Positions 44,946-54,421 of a stretch of 64,000 bases of DNA are shown here, piece by piece (position 1 is the stretch's first letter; each line of letters starts with the position of its first letter). The translations under genes were made by a program, and so were the position numbers. The notes below the pieces were generated by a model that was given only the letters and a program-made list of their open reading frames with translations, searched no databases and was not told the DNA's origin. The DNA lies in the NCBI GenBank assembly GCA_021782815.1, contig JAJXUO010000008.1, forward strand, positions 1 to 64,000, written 5' to 3'. Source of the stretch: Pseudomonadota bacterium. GTDB lineage: Bacteria > Pseudomonadota > Alphaproteobacteria > Rhodospirillales > Magnetospirillaceae.

Positions 44946-45275
44946 TTACGCCGCCAGCAGGCCCTTGCCGCGCAGCAGCTCCTGCAGTTCGCCGTTGGCG
45001 TACATTTCGCGCACGATGTCGCAGCCGCCGACGAACTCGCCCTTGACGTAAAGCTGGGGCAGGGTCGGCCAGTTGGTGAACTGCTTGACGGCATCACGCA
45101 GCGAGGGATCGACCAGAATGTCGATGCCTTTGAACTTCACGCCCAGCTCGCTCAGGATCTGTACCACGGCCGCCGAGAACCCGCACTGGGGGAACATCGG
45201 CGTTCCCTTCATGTACAGAACCACGTCGTTCTCGCTGAGGTCCTGCTGGATGCGTTCAAAAACGGGATTGCTCAT
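44946..45275 (-). CDS. grxD: Monothiol glutaredoxin, Grx4 type
   Basis: 109 residues with the active site CGFS at residues 31-34, YMKGTP upstream and TNWPTLPQLYVKGEFVGGCDI downstream, as in GrxD/Grx4. It carries and transfers [2Fe-2S] clusters with glutathione and cooperates with BolA-type proteins. A bolA gene lies 1.1 kb upstream on the same strand, separated only by rarD and a repeat element. In many alphaproteobacteria bolA and grxD are adjacent, so repeat copy 5 and rarD appear to have come between them. Confidence 0.95.
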   Translation of the reverse strand: MSNPVFERIQQDLSENDVVLYMKGTPMFPQCGFSAAVVQILSELGVKFKGIDILVDPSLRDAVKQFTNWPTLPQLYVKGEFVGGCDIVREMYANGELQELLRGKGLLAA

Positions 45276-45352
45276 GGTGATGTCGATCCTTGGTGTGAAA
45301 AAGATGAGGGGGATATGGCTCTTTTCGCCGGCGGTTTCAACCGTTGGCGTAA

Positions 45353-45497
45353 TACCAAATTGCAGTGATCGGAACCGATCACTGCCCCCTCATGCGCCGG
45401 GCGGGTTTCTCCGAAACCCTTGGCTTCGCGCCATCAGGCGCGCGTCGCCTTGCTCCTAACCGGCGTCGCGATGAGTCAAACTCACCGCGACTTGGTA
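45353..45497 (-). repeat. 145-bp multi-hairpin interspersed repeat, copy 5 (subtype B)
   Basis: In inverted orientation, from TACCAAATTGCAGTG to CGCGACTTGGTA. The last stem is GCAGTGATCGG-AA-CCGATCACTGC, changed on both arms relative to copy 4. It overlaps the last codons and stop of rarD (45482-45497). Confidence 0.94.
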
Positions 45498-46360
45498 TAA
45501 CGACGGGCGGGGAGGGAGTAAAGCGCCAGACCGCCCCAGATGAACAGGAAGGTGAGGGCATGGGTGCGGGTGAAATGTTCGCCCAGCAGTCCCACCGCCA
45601 CCGCCATCTGGATGGTGGGGTTGAGATATTGCATCAGCCCCAGGGTGGAAAGCTGCAGGCGCCGCGCCCCGTAGGCGAACAGCACCAGCGGCACGGTGGT
45701 GACCGGACCCGAGACCAGCAGCATCAGGGTGGTGAAGAGATCGCCCTGCAGCAGGGCGCCGCCTTGCGGCCGGGTCAGCAGATAGAGGGCGGCGGGCGGG
45801 GCCAGCAGCAGGGTTTCCACGCAAAGCCCGGTCAGGGCCTCCACCGGCACCAGCTTGCGCAGCAGGCCGTAGCCGCCGAAGGAAAAGGCCAGCACCAGCA
45901 CGATCCACGGCACGCCGGAAAGCCCGGTGGCCAGCACCAGCACGCCTAGAACCACCAGGCCGATGGCGGCCAGCTGGCGGCGGCTCAGCCGTTCCTTCAG
46001 CAGGAGGGCGCCCAGGGCCACCGCCACCAGCGGCAGCACGTAATAGCCGATGCTGGCGTCGAGGGCGTGGCCGTGCCCCACCGCCCAGATATAGACGCCC
46101 CAGTTGATGGTGATGCAGACGGCCGACGCGGCCAGCCCGGCCAGACGGCGGCGGTCGCGGAACACCGCCAGGAGATCCGGGCCCTTGCCCAGGGCCAGCA
46201 CCAGGGCGGTGGTCAGAACCGCGCTCCACACGATGCGATGGGCCAGGATTTCCACGGCCGGCACGGCGGCCAGGGCGTGGAAGAAGAGGCCGAACACGCC
46301 CCAGCACAAATAGGCCGCCAGGGCGGCCAGGGCCCCCTGACGGCGGTCGGCGTCATGCAC
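45482..46360 (-). CDS. rarD: EamA-family transporter RarD
   Basis: 292 residues with ten membrane segments in two EamA repeats. The N-terminus AALAAYLCWGVFGLFFHAL and the motifs AHRIVWS, INWGVYIWAVGHGHALDASIGYYVLPL (first part) and QYLNPTIQM are typical of RarD. It is an inner-membrane drug/metabolite-superfamily permease whose substrate is not established. The last codons (YTKSR) and the TGA stop are read from the end of repeat copy 5, so the native C-terminus has been replaced. The alternative frame reading at 45456-46307 is a shadow. Confidence 0.9.
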   Translation of the reverse strand: MHDADRRQGALAALAAYLCWGVFGLFFHALAAVPAVEILAHRIVWSAVLTTALVLALGKGPDLLAVFRDRRRLAGLAASAVCITINWGVYIWAVGHGHALDASIGYYVLPLVAVALGALLLKERLSRRQLAAIGLVVLGVLVLATGLSGVPWIVLVLAFSFGGYGLLRKLVPVEALTGLCVETLLLAPPAALYLLTRPQGGALLQGDLFTTLMLLVSGPVTTVPLVLFAYGARRLQLSTLGLMQYLNPTIQMAVAVGLLGEHFTRTHALTFLFIWGGLALYSLPARRYTKSR

Positions 46361-46386
46361 GACGGATCTCCGGGAAAGACGGGCGG

Positions 46387-46638
46387 TCAGCCCAGGTCGG
46401 GGCGGGTTTCCGGGGTGGCGGTCTGCAGGGCCAGGGCGTGCAGATCGCCGCCCATCTTGCCTTGCAGGGCGGCATAGACCATCTGGTGCTGACGCACCTT
46501 GCTGAGGCCGCGGAAGGCGGGCGAAACCACCAGGGCGGCGTAATGATCGCCGTCGCCGCGCAGGTCCTCGATGGTGACCTCGGCGTCGGGAATGCCCTGG
46601 CGGATCATGGTGGCGATGACGTCGGCGTCCATGGCCAT
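46387..46638 (-). CDS. BolA-family protein
   Basis: 83 residues from the ATG at 46638 (AGGA 11 bases upstream); the ATG at 46632 is an alternative. The BolA fold is visible: MIRQGIPDAEVTIEDLRGDGDHYAALVVS, FRGLSKVRQHQMVYAALQGKMGGDLHALAL. The loop HY and the late His residues can co-ligate an iron-sulfur cluster with monothiol glutaredoxin. This is the short YrbA/BolA3-like group usually paired with GrxD, and grxD lies downstream. It is separated from purL by a terminator. Confidence 0.88.
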   Translation of the reverse strand: MAMDADVIATMIRQGIPDAEVTIEDLRGDGDHYAALVVSPAFRGLSKVRQHQMVYAALQGKMGGDLHALALQTATPETRPDLG

Positions 46639-46660
46639 GATGAAAAAATTCCTTTCAGAA

Positions 46661-46695
46661 ACGAAAATGGCGGAAGGAGATCCCCCTTCCGCCAT
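46661..46695 (-). terminator. Terminator of purQ-purL
   Basis: 11-bp stem ATGGCGGAAGG / CCTTCCGCCAT, followed on the minus strand by TTTCGTTTC. Confidence 0.75.
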
Positions 46696-46716
46696 CGGTC
46701 GCGGCCCCGTTCGGGG

Positions 46717-48923
<2,207 letters not shown>

Positions 48924-48927
<4 letters not shown>

Positions 48928-49613
48928 GACAATGCCTCCACCAGACCGTCGAACATCACTTTGCCGTCGCTGCCGCCCAGCAGATCCTCGGCCAGGCGTT
49001 CGGGGTGGGGCATCAGCCCCAGCACCCGGCGGTTTTCGCTGAAGATGCCGGCGATGTTGCGGGCCGAGCCGTTGGGATTGGCCGCCGCCGAAACGCTGCC
49101 GTCGGCCCCGGCGTAGCGGAAGGCCACCAGGCCCTCGCCTTCCAGGCGGTCCAGGGTGGCGGCGTCGGCATAATAATTGCCTTCGGCGTGGGCGATGGGC
49201 AGGCGCACCACGGCGTCCTGCGCATAGGCGCGGGTGAAGGGGCTGTCGGTGCGCTCCACCTTCAGGAACACGTCCTTGCAGATGAACTTCAGCTGGGCGT
49301 TGCGCATCAGCACGCCGGGCAGCAGCCCGGCCTCGGTGATGATCTGAAAGCCGTTGCAGATGCCGAGAACCGGGGTGCCGGCCTCGGCGCGGGCCTTGAC
49401 CTCGCGCAGGATGGGCGAATGGGCGGCCATGGCGCCGCAGCGCAGATAGTCGCCGTAGGAGAAGCCGCCGGGAACGACGATCAGGTCAACGGCGGGGAGG
49501 GCGGTGTCGCGGTGCCACACCATGAGGGGCGCCTTGCCCGTGCTGGCTTCCAACGCAACGGCGACATCGCGGTCGCAGTTGGAGCCGGGGAAGACGATGA
49601 CAGCGGCTTTCAA
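48924..49613 (-). CDS. purQ: Phosphoribosylformylglycinamidine synthase subunit PurQ (glutaminase)
   Basis: 229 residues if started at the TTG at 49613, which places the N-terminus at (M)[15 protein letters not shown] as in other PurQ proteins; no ATG or GTG fits. The class I amidotransferase triad is present: Cys in GICNGFQ, His and Glu in PHPE. It supplies ammonia to PurL. The ribosome site before the TTG is weak. purS, normally directly upstream, is not seen here; the next 230 bp hold only a doubtful frame and then parDE. PurS may be encoded elsewhere. Confidence 0.95.
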
Positions 49614-49843
49614 AGGGATCCATCCATCGCGTTCGGGGAAGATGAGGCTTCTGTTTAATACGGATGCCGTCCGGTTTCCAGGAAAGACTTGCGGCCGGGA
49701 GAGGACGGAAGCGCAGGTGTAAGCAAGGAGAAGCTGCGCGATCTGGCGCGGACCTGCCTGCGTTCGCAAGAACGGCGGGGTGTGCTCCGGCGCACGCCCG
49801 TGGACGGCAAGGACAGTTGGGTGATCGTGGCGTGCCCCGCCGA
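49614..49843. other. purQ upstream region with a possible gene remnant
   Basis: The plus frame from ~49689 reads [20 protein letters not shown] ... [20 protein letters not shown] up to ~49860 and then runs into DNA antisense to the toxin gene. It has no good start codon. It may be the head of a gene truncated by arrival of parDE. The purQ promoter must also lie here. Confidence 0.25.
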
Positions 49844-50266
49844 TTACCTGAACTTCAACGAGTCCTCGGCTGGAGGATCGCCGTCAGGTTCGAGAGGCTG
49901 GGATGAGGGGGCCTGCACGCTGGCGCGGGCGAGATGCAGCCTTGGTTCCATGCCCTCATGGAGAAGGCGCAGGATGACGACTCGCGGCGATCCATCGGGC
50001 ATCCGTTCCATGCCGTAATACAGGGTATGCGCCGCTGCGCCGCGCTTACCCGCGGCATTCTCCAGGTGAAACGCGCGAAGGCCGGGCAGGATGCCTCCTC
50101 TGTCCCACGAGCCGCCACGCCCAGGCTCAGCGGCAACCATCTCCACGCCTGTGGCGATCAGCCGCTTGTAGATTTCCCGTTGGCGCGAACCGAAATACGC
50201 CTCCGTTTCTTTGAGAATCGCCCTGAAATCCCGTTTGGCGGTTTCGGTTACCCGATAGGACGTCAC
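49844..50266 (-). CDS. parE: ParE/RelE-superfamily toxin
   Basis: 140 residues. The core matches Par[60 protein letters not shown] and [18 protein letters not shown]. ParE toxins inhibit DNA gyrase. The usual ~100-residue protein would end at about residue 113; the ~27 extra residues (from RASVQAPSS) are low-complexity and look like read-through into flanking DNA. Its start overlaps the antitoxin stop (50263-50266). Confidence 0.85.
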   Translation of the reverse strand: MTSYRVTETAKRDFRAILKETEAYFGSRQREIYKRLIATGVEMVAAEPGRGGSWDRGGILPGLRAFHLENAAGKRGAAAHTLYYGMERMPDGSPRVVILRLLHEGMEPRLHLARASVQAPSSQPLEPDGDPPAEDSLKFR

Positions 50267-50523
50267 GGCTCGTCCCCGTCAATTTCGTCCAGAATCTCAT
50301 TGATGGGGCGGTCATCCACACGGCCTTCCCGCCAATCCTCAACACCGACCATGACGGCCCGGCGGAGCATCTCCAGCCTCTCTTGTTCCGCCGCCTTTTC
50401 CCGCTGAAGAAGACGAATGGCATCCCGAACGACCTCGCTTTGCGTCGAGTACCCTCCGGCGGCAACCTCCTGCTCGACGAAAGAGGCCAGAGTGTCCGGC
50501 AGGCTGACGTTCATGGTGGGCAT
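50263..50523 (-). CDS. parD: ParD-type ribbon-helix-helix antitoxin
   Basis: 86 residues. The N-terminal ribbon-helix-helix is MPTMNVSLPDTLASFVEQEV ... YSTQSEVVRDAIRLLQ, which binds the operon promoter. The acidic C-terminal half ([16 protein letters not shown]) should wrap the toxin. GGAGAG lies 4-5 bases before the ATG. Repeat copy 6 ends only 25 bp upstream, so promoter and operator must be in that gap or within the repeat. Confidence 0.92.
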   Translation of the reverse strand: MPTMNVSLPDTLASFVEQEVAAGGYSTQSEVVRDAIRLLQREKAAEQERLEMLRRAVMVGVEDWREGRVDDRPINEILDEIDGDEP

Positions 50524-50548
50524 GGGAACTCTCCTCGCATGGAGCTTA

Positions 50549-50693
50549 TACCAAATTGCAGTGATCGGAACCGATCACTGCACCCTCATGCGCCGGGCGG
50601 GTTTCTCCGAAACCCTTGGCTTCGCGCCATCAGGCGCGCGTCGCCTTGCTCCTAACCGGCGTCGCGATGAGTCAAACTCATCGCGACTTGGTA
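50549..50693 (-). repeat. 145-bp multi-hairpin interspersed repeat, copy 6 (subtype B)
   Basis: It has the same orientation as copy 5, from which it differs at only a few positions, and runs from TACCAAATTGCAGTG to CATCGCGACTTGGTA. It sits directly upstream of parD. Confidence 0.95.
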
Positions 50694-50933
50694 TTACCAT
50701 ATAGGCTGTTTGGCAAATTTTGCCAAGACCGTGTGGTTTTTGCCATTCCCAACCGCCGATCATCGCCCTCAGGCACAGCCGTTCCGTCGGTTTGCGGAGG
50801 AGCACGGCGCCAATACCCGTCCCATGACGGCCCTCCGTGACGAGGCGCGTCCGTGGTTGTCCCGTCCGTCCGTGTTGCGACCGCCCGGGGGAGCGGTCTG
50901 CTCTCATCACGGAGATCGGTTTTTGGCGGGTGA
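50694..50933. other. Intergenic region between repeat copy 6 and the zapA unit
   Basis: No gene is recognised. It contains a near-palindrome TTTGGCAAATTTTGCCAAG (50708-50727) that could be an operator or part of another element. Confidence 0.4.
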
Positions 50934-50962
50934 TTGACGTTGCCGGACCGGGGTCTTAAACT
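50934..50962 (+). promoter_or_regulatory. Promoter of the zapA-6S-fau unit
   Basis: TTGACG (50934-50939), 17-bp spacer, TAAACT (50957-50962). Predicted start near 50968, 17 nt before the TTG start of the first gene. Confidence 0.6.
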
Positions 50963-50984
50963 CGGCGGCCGGAGGAGATTTCCC

Positions 50985-51224
50985 TTGGACCCGCTCGAAT
51001 CCCATCTGCCGCGTTCCCGCGTGGCCCTGCAATCGCTGGAGCGCGCCCTGGCGCGTCTGGAAGGCGTGGTGGCGCGCGGCCATCACGGCGATCTGTTCCT
51101 GGCCCAGCAACTGCAGGCCATGAAGGCCGATTACGCCCGGCTGGACGAAACCTCGCGCGCGGTGGAGGAGCGCCTGGACGGCGCCATCGACCGTTTGCGT
51201 TCCCTGCTGGAAGAAGAGGATTAG
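50985..51224 (+). CDS. Small coiled-coil protein upstream of zapA (DUF4164-like)
   Basis: 79 residues. TTG at 50985 was chosen because GGAGGAG (50971-50977) is 7 bases upstream and the promoter rules out earlier starts. The protein is one long amphipathic helix pair (LESHLPRSRVALQSLERALARLEG ... LRSLLEEED) with no membrane segment. Such proteins regularly precede zapA in alphaproteobacteria; their role is not established, and a link to cell division is inferred from position. ZapA starts 3 bp after its stop. Confidence 0.75.
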   Translation: MDPLESHLPRSRVALQSLERALARLEGVVARGHHGDLFLAQQLQAMKADYARLDETSRAVEERLDGAIDRLRSLLEEED

Positions 51225-51227
51225 CCC

Positions 51228-51590
51228 GTGGCCTCCACCGTTGCCGTCACCATCGTCGGCCGCACCTACGAACTGAATTGCGACGAGGGCCAGGAGGCGT
51301 ATCTGCAAAGCCTGGCCGCCGCCGTGGACGAGCGCGCCGCCGAGCTGTTGCGCCATGTCGGCCAGGTGGGCGACGCCCGCCTGCTGGTGATGGTGGCCCT
51401 GTCCATGGCCGACGAGATGATCGATCTCAAGGGCGCGGTCAGCCGCCAGGAGGAGGCCCTGGCCGCCGCGCCGGTCCTTCCCGAGGGCCCCGGCCCCGAG
51501 ACCGGCGAGGCCGACGGCCTGCTGGCCAGCGGCATCGAAAAGCTGGCCCGGCGGATCGAGGCCATTGCGGAACGGCTGGAGAAGGCCTAA
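51228..51590 (+). CDS. zapA: Cell division protein ZapA
   Basis: 120 residues. GTG start at 51228. It has the ZapA N-terminal motif VAVTIVGRTYELNCDEGQE and YLQSLAAAVDERAAELL, then a central helix with LLVMVALSMADEMIDL and a C-terminal coiled coil. ZapA bundles FtsZ filaments at the division site. The order DUF4164-like, zapA, 6S RNA, fau is the usual proteobacterial arrangement. Confidence 0.93.
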   Translation: MASTVAVTIVGRTYELNCDEGQEAYLQSLAAAVDERAAELLRHVGQVGDARLLVMVALSMADEMIDLKGAVSRQEEALAAAPVLPEGPGPETGEADGLLASGIEKLARRIEAIAERLEKA

Positions 51591-51602
51591 TTTCCCTTTT
51601 AA

Positions 51603-51767
51603 GGAACGGTGGCTGCGCGGTGCGTCAGGCTGCTTAATCCCCGGGGCCAATGTTTGATCTCCTGGGAGCTGTCCCTGTCGGAACCGTGGTTCCGGTACAC
51701 GGCGCCCACCTGCACTTGCAGGCCACGGAGGGATAGCACGGGCCAACGGCCGAGGCGGCCCCGTTCC
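51603..51767 (+). ncRNA. ssrS: 6S RNA
   Basis: The ends pair (GGAACGG at 51603-51609 with CCGTTCC at 51761-51767), giving a ~165-nt rod typical of 6S RNA, with internal helices such as GGGAGCTGTCCC and CACCTGCACTTGCAGG around an open central bubble. The position between zapA and the 5-formyl-THF cyclo-ligase gene is the classical one. 6S RNA binds the housekeeping RNA polymerase and mimics an open promoter. Exact ends are approximate. Confidence 0.82.
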
Positions 51768-51807
51768 CCCGTCTTTCCCCAGCCGTCCGGTTTCCGCCCC
51801 CTTTAAG

Positions 51808-52386
51808 ATGACGCCGCTCGATCAGCAGAAAGCCCTGCTGCGCCGCCAGGCCCTGGCCCGCCGCGCCGCCGCCCGCGCCGCCCTTGGCGCCGACGCCCCG
51901 GCCTTGCTGGCCCGGGCCGGGCTGGCGGCGCTGGAGGGCGTGGAGATGGCCGCCCAGGTGGTGGCGGGCTACTGGCCGTTGGGCGACGAGGCCGATCCCC
52001 GCCCGCTGATGCGGGCATTGGCCGCCGCCGGAGCGGCGCTGTGCCTGCCGGTGGTGGCGGGGCGGGGCCGGCCGTTATTGTTCCGCCGCTGGGCGCCGGG
52101 CCAGCGCCTGGAGGCCGGGCCGCACGGCACCCGTCATCCCGCCGCCGGGATGGAGGCCTTGACCCCCACCCTGTTGCTGGTGCCGCTGCTGGCCTTCGAC
52201 GGAAGCGGCGGGCGGCTGGGCTATGGCGGCGGGTTCTACGACCGCACCCTGGCGGATTTGCGCGCCGCCGATCCGGGCGTGCGGGCGCTGGGGCTGGCCT
52301 TCGCGGCGCAAAGAGTGGACAAGCTGCCGTTGGATCGCTTTGATCAGCGGCTGGATCTGATCGTGACGGAAACGGGCGTGGCATGA
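51808..52386 (+). CDS. fau: 5-formyltetrahydrofolate cyclo-ligase
   Basis: 192 residues. The N-terminal QKALLRRQALARRAA matches the family's basic ATP-binding start. Other motifs are VAGYWPLGDEADPRPLM and the signature LAFDGSGGRLGYGGGFYDRTL. It converts 5-formyl-THF to 5,10-methenyl-THF with ATP. It is co-encoded with 6S RNA as in most proteobacteria, and its end overlaps the next gene (ATGA). Confidence 0.94.
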   Translation: MTPLDQQKALLRRQALARRAAARAALGADAPALLARAGLAALEGVEMAAQVVAGYWPLGDEADPRPLMRALAAAGAALCLPVVAGRGRPLLFRRWAPGQRLEAGPHGTRHPAAGMEALTPTLLLVPLLAFDGSGGRLGYGGGFYDRTLADLRAADPGVRALGLAFAAQRVDKLPLDRFDQRLDLIVTETGVA

Positions 52387-53198
52387 GACTGTTGTATTGC
52401 GGGGACGTGGTGGGCCGGAGCGGCCGCGATGTGGTGCTGGAGCATCTGCCGGAGCTGCGGCGGCGCTTGAACCTGGATTTCGTGGTGGTGAACGGCGAGA
52501 ACGCCGCCCATGGCTTCGGCATCACCCCGAAGATCTGCGAGGAGTTCTTCGCCGTCGGCGTCGATGTGCTGACCCTGGGCAACCACAGCTGGGACCAGCG
52601 CGAGATCCTGCCCTATCTCGACCAGCAGCCGCGCGTGCTGCGGCCGCGCAATTATCCCGCCGGCACGCCGGGCCGGGGCGTGGGGCTGTTCGAGGCGCCG
52701 CGCGGCCGCAAGGTGATGGTGTTGCAGGTGATGGGGCGCCTGTTCATGGATCCGCTGGATTGCCCCTTCGCGGCGGTGGAGCAGGAACTGGCCCGCCATC
52801 CCCTGGGGGCGGTGGCGCAGGCGGCGATCCTCGATGTGCACGGCGAGGCCAGCAGCGAAAAGATGGCCCTGGGGCATTATGCCGATGGCCGGGTGTCGCT
52901 GGTGGTGGGCAGCCACAGCCATATTCCCACCGCCGACGCCCAGATCCTGCCGCGCGGCACCGCCTATCAGACCGATGCCGGCATGTGCGGCGATTATGAT
53001 TCGGTGATCGGCATGAAGAAGGAGGCGGCCATGGCCCGTTTCATCCGCAAGGTGCCGGGCGACCGCCTGACCCCGGCGGAAGGGCCGGGCACCCTGTGCG
53101 CCACCTTCGTGGAGACCGACGACCGCAGCGGCCTGGCCAAACACATCGGGATGGTGCGCCTGGGCGGACGGCTGCAGGAAAGCCTGCCGGAGGTTTAG
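52383..53198 (+). CDS. YmdB-family metallophosphoesterase (TIGR00282)
   Basis: 271 residues. Dimetal ligands are in CGDVVGRSGR, NGENAAHGFG, LGNHSWDQ, DVHGEASSEK and GSHSHIPTADA. The fold and motifs match YmdB-like calcineurin-superfamily phosphoesterases, reported to hydrolyse 2',3'-cyclic nucleotides and to affect RNA metabolism in Bacillus. It overlaps fau by 4 bases and so is translationally coupled to it. The physiological substrate here is unknown. Confidence 0.92.
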   Translation: MRLLYCGDVVGRSGRDVVLEHLPELRRRLNLDFVVVNGENAAHGFGITPKICEEFFAVGVDVLTLGNHSWDQREILPYLDQQPRVLRPRNYPAGTPGRGVGLFEAPRGRKVMVLQVMGRLFMDPLDCPFAAVEQELARHPLGAVAQAAILDVHGEASSEKMALGHYADGRVSLVVGSHSHIPTADAQILPRGTAYQTDAGMCGDYDSVIGMKKEAAMARFIRKVPGDRLTPAEGPGTLCATFVETDDRSGLAKHIGMVRLGGRLQESLPEV

Positions 53199-53214
53199 CC
53201 CCGCCGGACGCGGT

Positions 53215-54387
53215 TTATGACGCTTCCGGCTGATCCAGCGGGATCAGGCGCAGGCCCTTGCCGTTCTCGGCCAGGGCCAGGCCGAGGCGGCCGTGCTTCA
53301 GCTTCAGGGCGTCCTCGCCGAAGATCTCGCGGCGCCAGCCCTGCAGGGCGGGCACGCTTGCCTGATCGTCGGCGGCGATGAGGTCGATGTCGGCGCTGGC
53401 GGCCACCAGGCGCTGGGCCACGTCGTGCTGGTCGCACTTCAGTTTCAGCAGCACCTTCAAAAGATCCACCACCGGCCCCAGGCCGCGCGGGATGTCGTGG
53501 CGTTCCGGCGGCACCGGCCATTCGCTTTCCGGCGTGGCCAGGGCGCGGCGCACGGCCTCGAGAATATGGGTGCCGTGGCGGCCCTCCGCCGCGCCCTTCG
53601 ACAGGCCGCGGGTGCGGGCCAGATCGTCGGTGGTGGCGGGGGCGTGGGCGGCGATTTCCATCAGGGATTCGTCGCGGATCACCCGTTGGCGCGGCAGGTC
53701 GCGTTCCTGGGCCTCGCGTTCGCGCCAGGCGGCCAGTTCCTTCAACACCATCAGGAAACGGGGGCTGGTGGTGCGCGGCTTCAGGCGTCGCCACGCCTCC
53801 TCGGGCTCCACCCGGTAGGTGGCGGGATCGGTCAGCAGGGCCATTTCCTCGCCCAGCCAGGCGGCGCGGCCGTCGCGGTTCAGGCGCTTTTGCAGCTTTT
53901 CGTAGACCGGACGCAGATGGGTGACGTCGGAGAGGGCGTATTGCAGCTGACGGTCGGTCAGCGGGCGGGCGCTCCAATCGGTGAAGCGCAGCGATTTGTC
54001 GATGCGGGCGCGGGCCAGTTGGGTGGCCAGGGTCTCGTAAGAGACGGAATCGCCGAAGCCGCAGACCATGGCCGCCACCTGGGTGTCGAACAGCGGCGTC
54101 GGCACGGCGCCGGTCAGATGGGTGAAGATTTCCACATCCTGGCGGGCGGCGTGGAACACCTTGAGAATGGCGGGATCCTGCATCAGCGCGAACAGCGGCG
54201 CCAGATCGATGCCCGGTGCCAGCGGATCGATGGCGAAGGCTTCCTCCGGTCCGGCCACCTGTACCAGGCAGAGCTGCGGCCAGTAAGTCTTCTCCCGCAT
54301 GAACTCGGTGTCGACGGTGATGTAGGGGGCGGTCTTCAGGCGGGCGCAGAACGCGGCCAGAGACTCGGTATCGGCAATCAAAGTCAT
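53215..54387 (-). CDS. rnd: Ribonuclease D
   Basis: 390 residues from the ATG at 54387. The DEDDy exonuclease core is at the N-terminus: ITVDTEFMREKTYWP (D, E), KVFHAARQDVEIF (second D) and YALSDVTHLRPVYEKL (Tyr and Asp). Two HRDC-like helical domains follow (LMVLKELAAWREREAQERDLPRQRVI and the C-terminal third). It trims the 3' ends of tRNA precursors and other small RNAs. The upstream kinase gene ends 34 bp before its ATG on the same strand, so co-transcription is possible. Confidence 0.95.
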   Translation of the reverse strand: MTLIADTESLAAFCARLKTAPYITVDTEFMREKTYWPQLCLVQVAGPEEAFAIDPLAPGIDLAPLFALMQDPAILKVFHAARQDVEIFTHLTGAVPTPLFDTQVAAMVCGFGDSVSYETLATQLARARIDKSLRFTDWSARPLTDRQLQYALSDVTHLRPVYEKLQKRLNRDGRAAWLGEEMALLTDPATYRVEPEEAWRRLKPRTTSPRFLMVLKELAAWREREAQERDLPRQRVIRDESLMEIAAHAPATTDDLARTRGLSKGAAEGRHGTHILEAVRRALATPESEWPVPPERHDIPRGLGPVVDLLKVLLKLKCDQHDVAQRLVAASADIDLIAADDQASVPALQGWRREIFGEDALKLKHGRLGLALAENGKGLRLIPLDQPEAS

Positions 54388-54421
54388 GGATGAGTTACAT
54401 ACACGCATCCGCCGGACGGGT

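Noticed and set aside
46387-46695. Start of the BolA-like gene at 46695
   Set aside because: This start lies inside the purL terminator hairpin; the ATG at 46638 with an upstream AGGA fits the family length.
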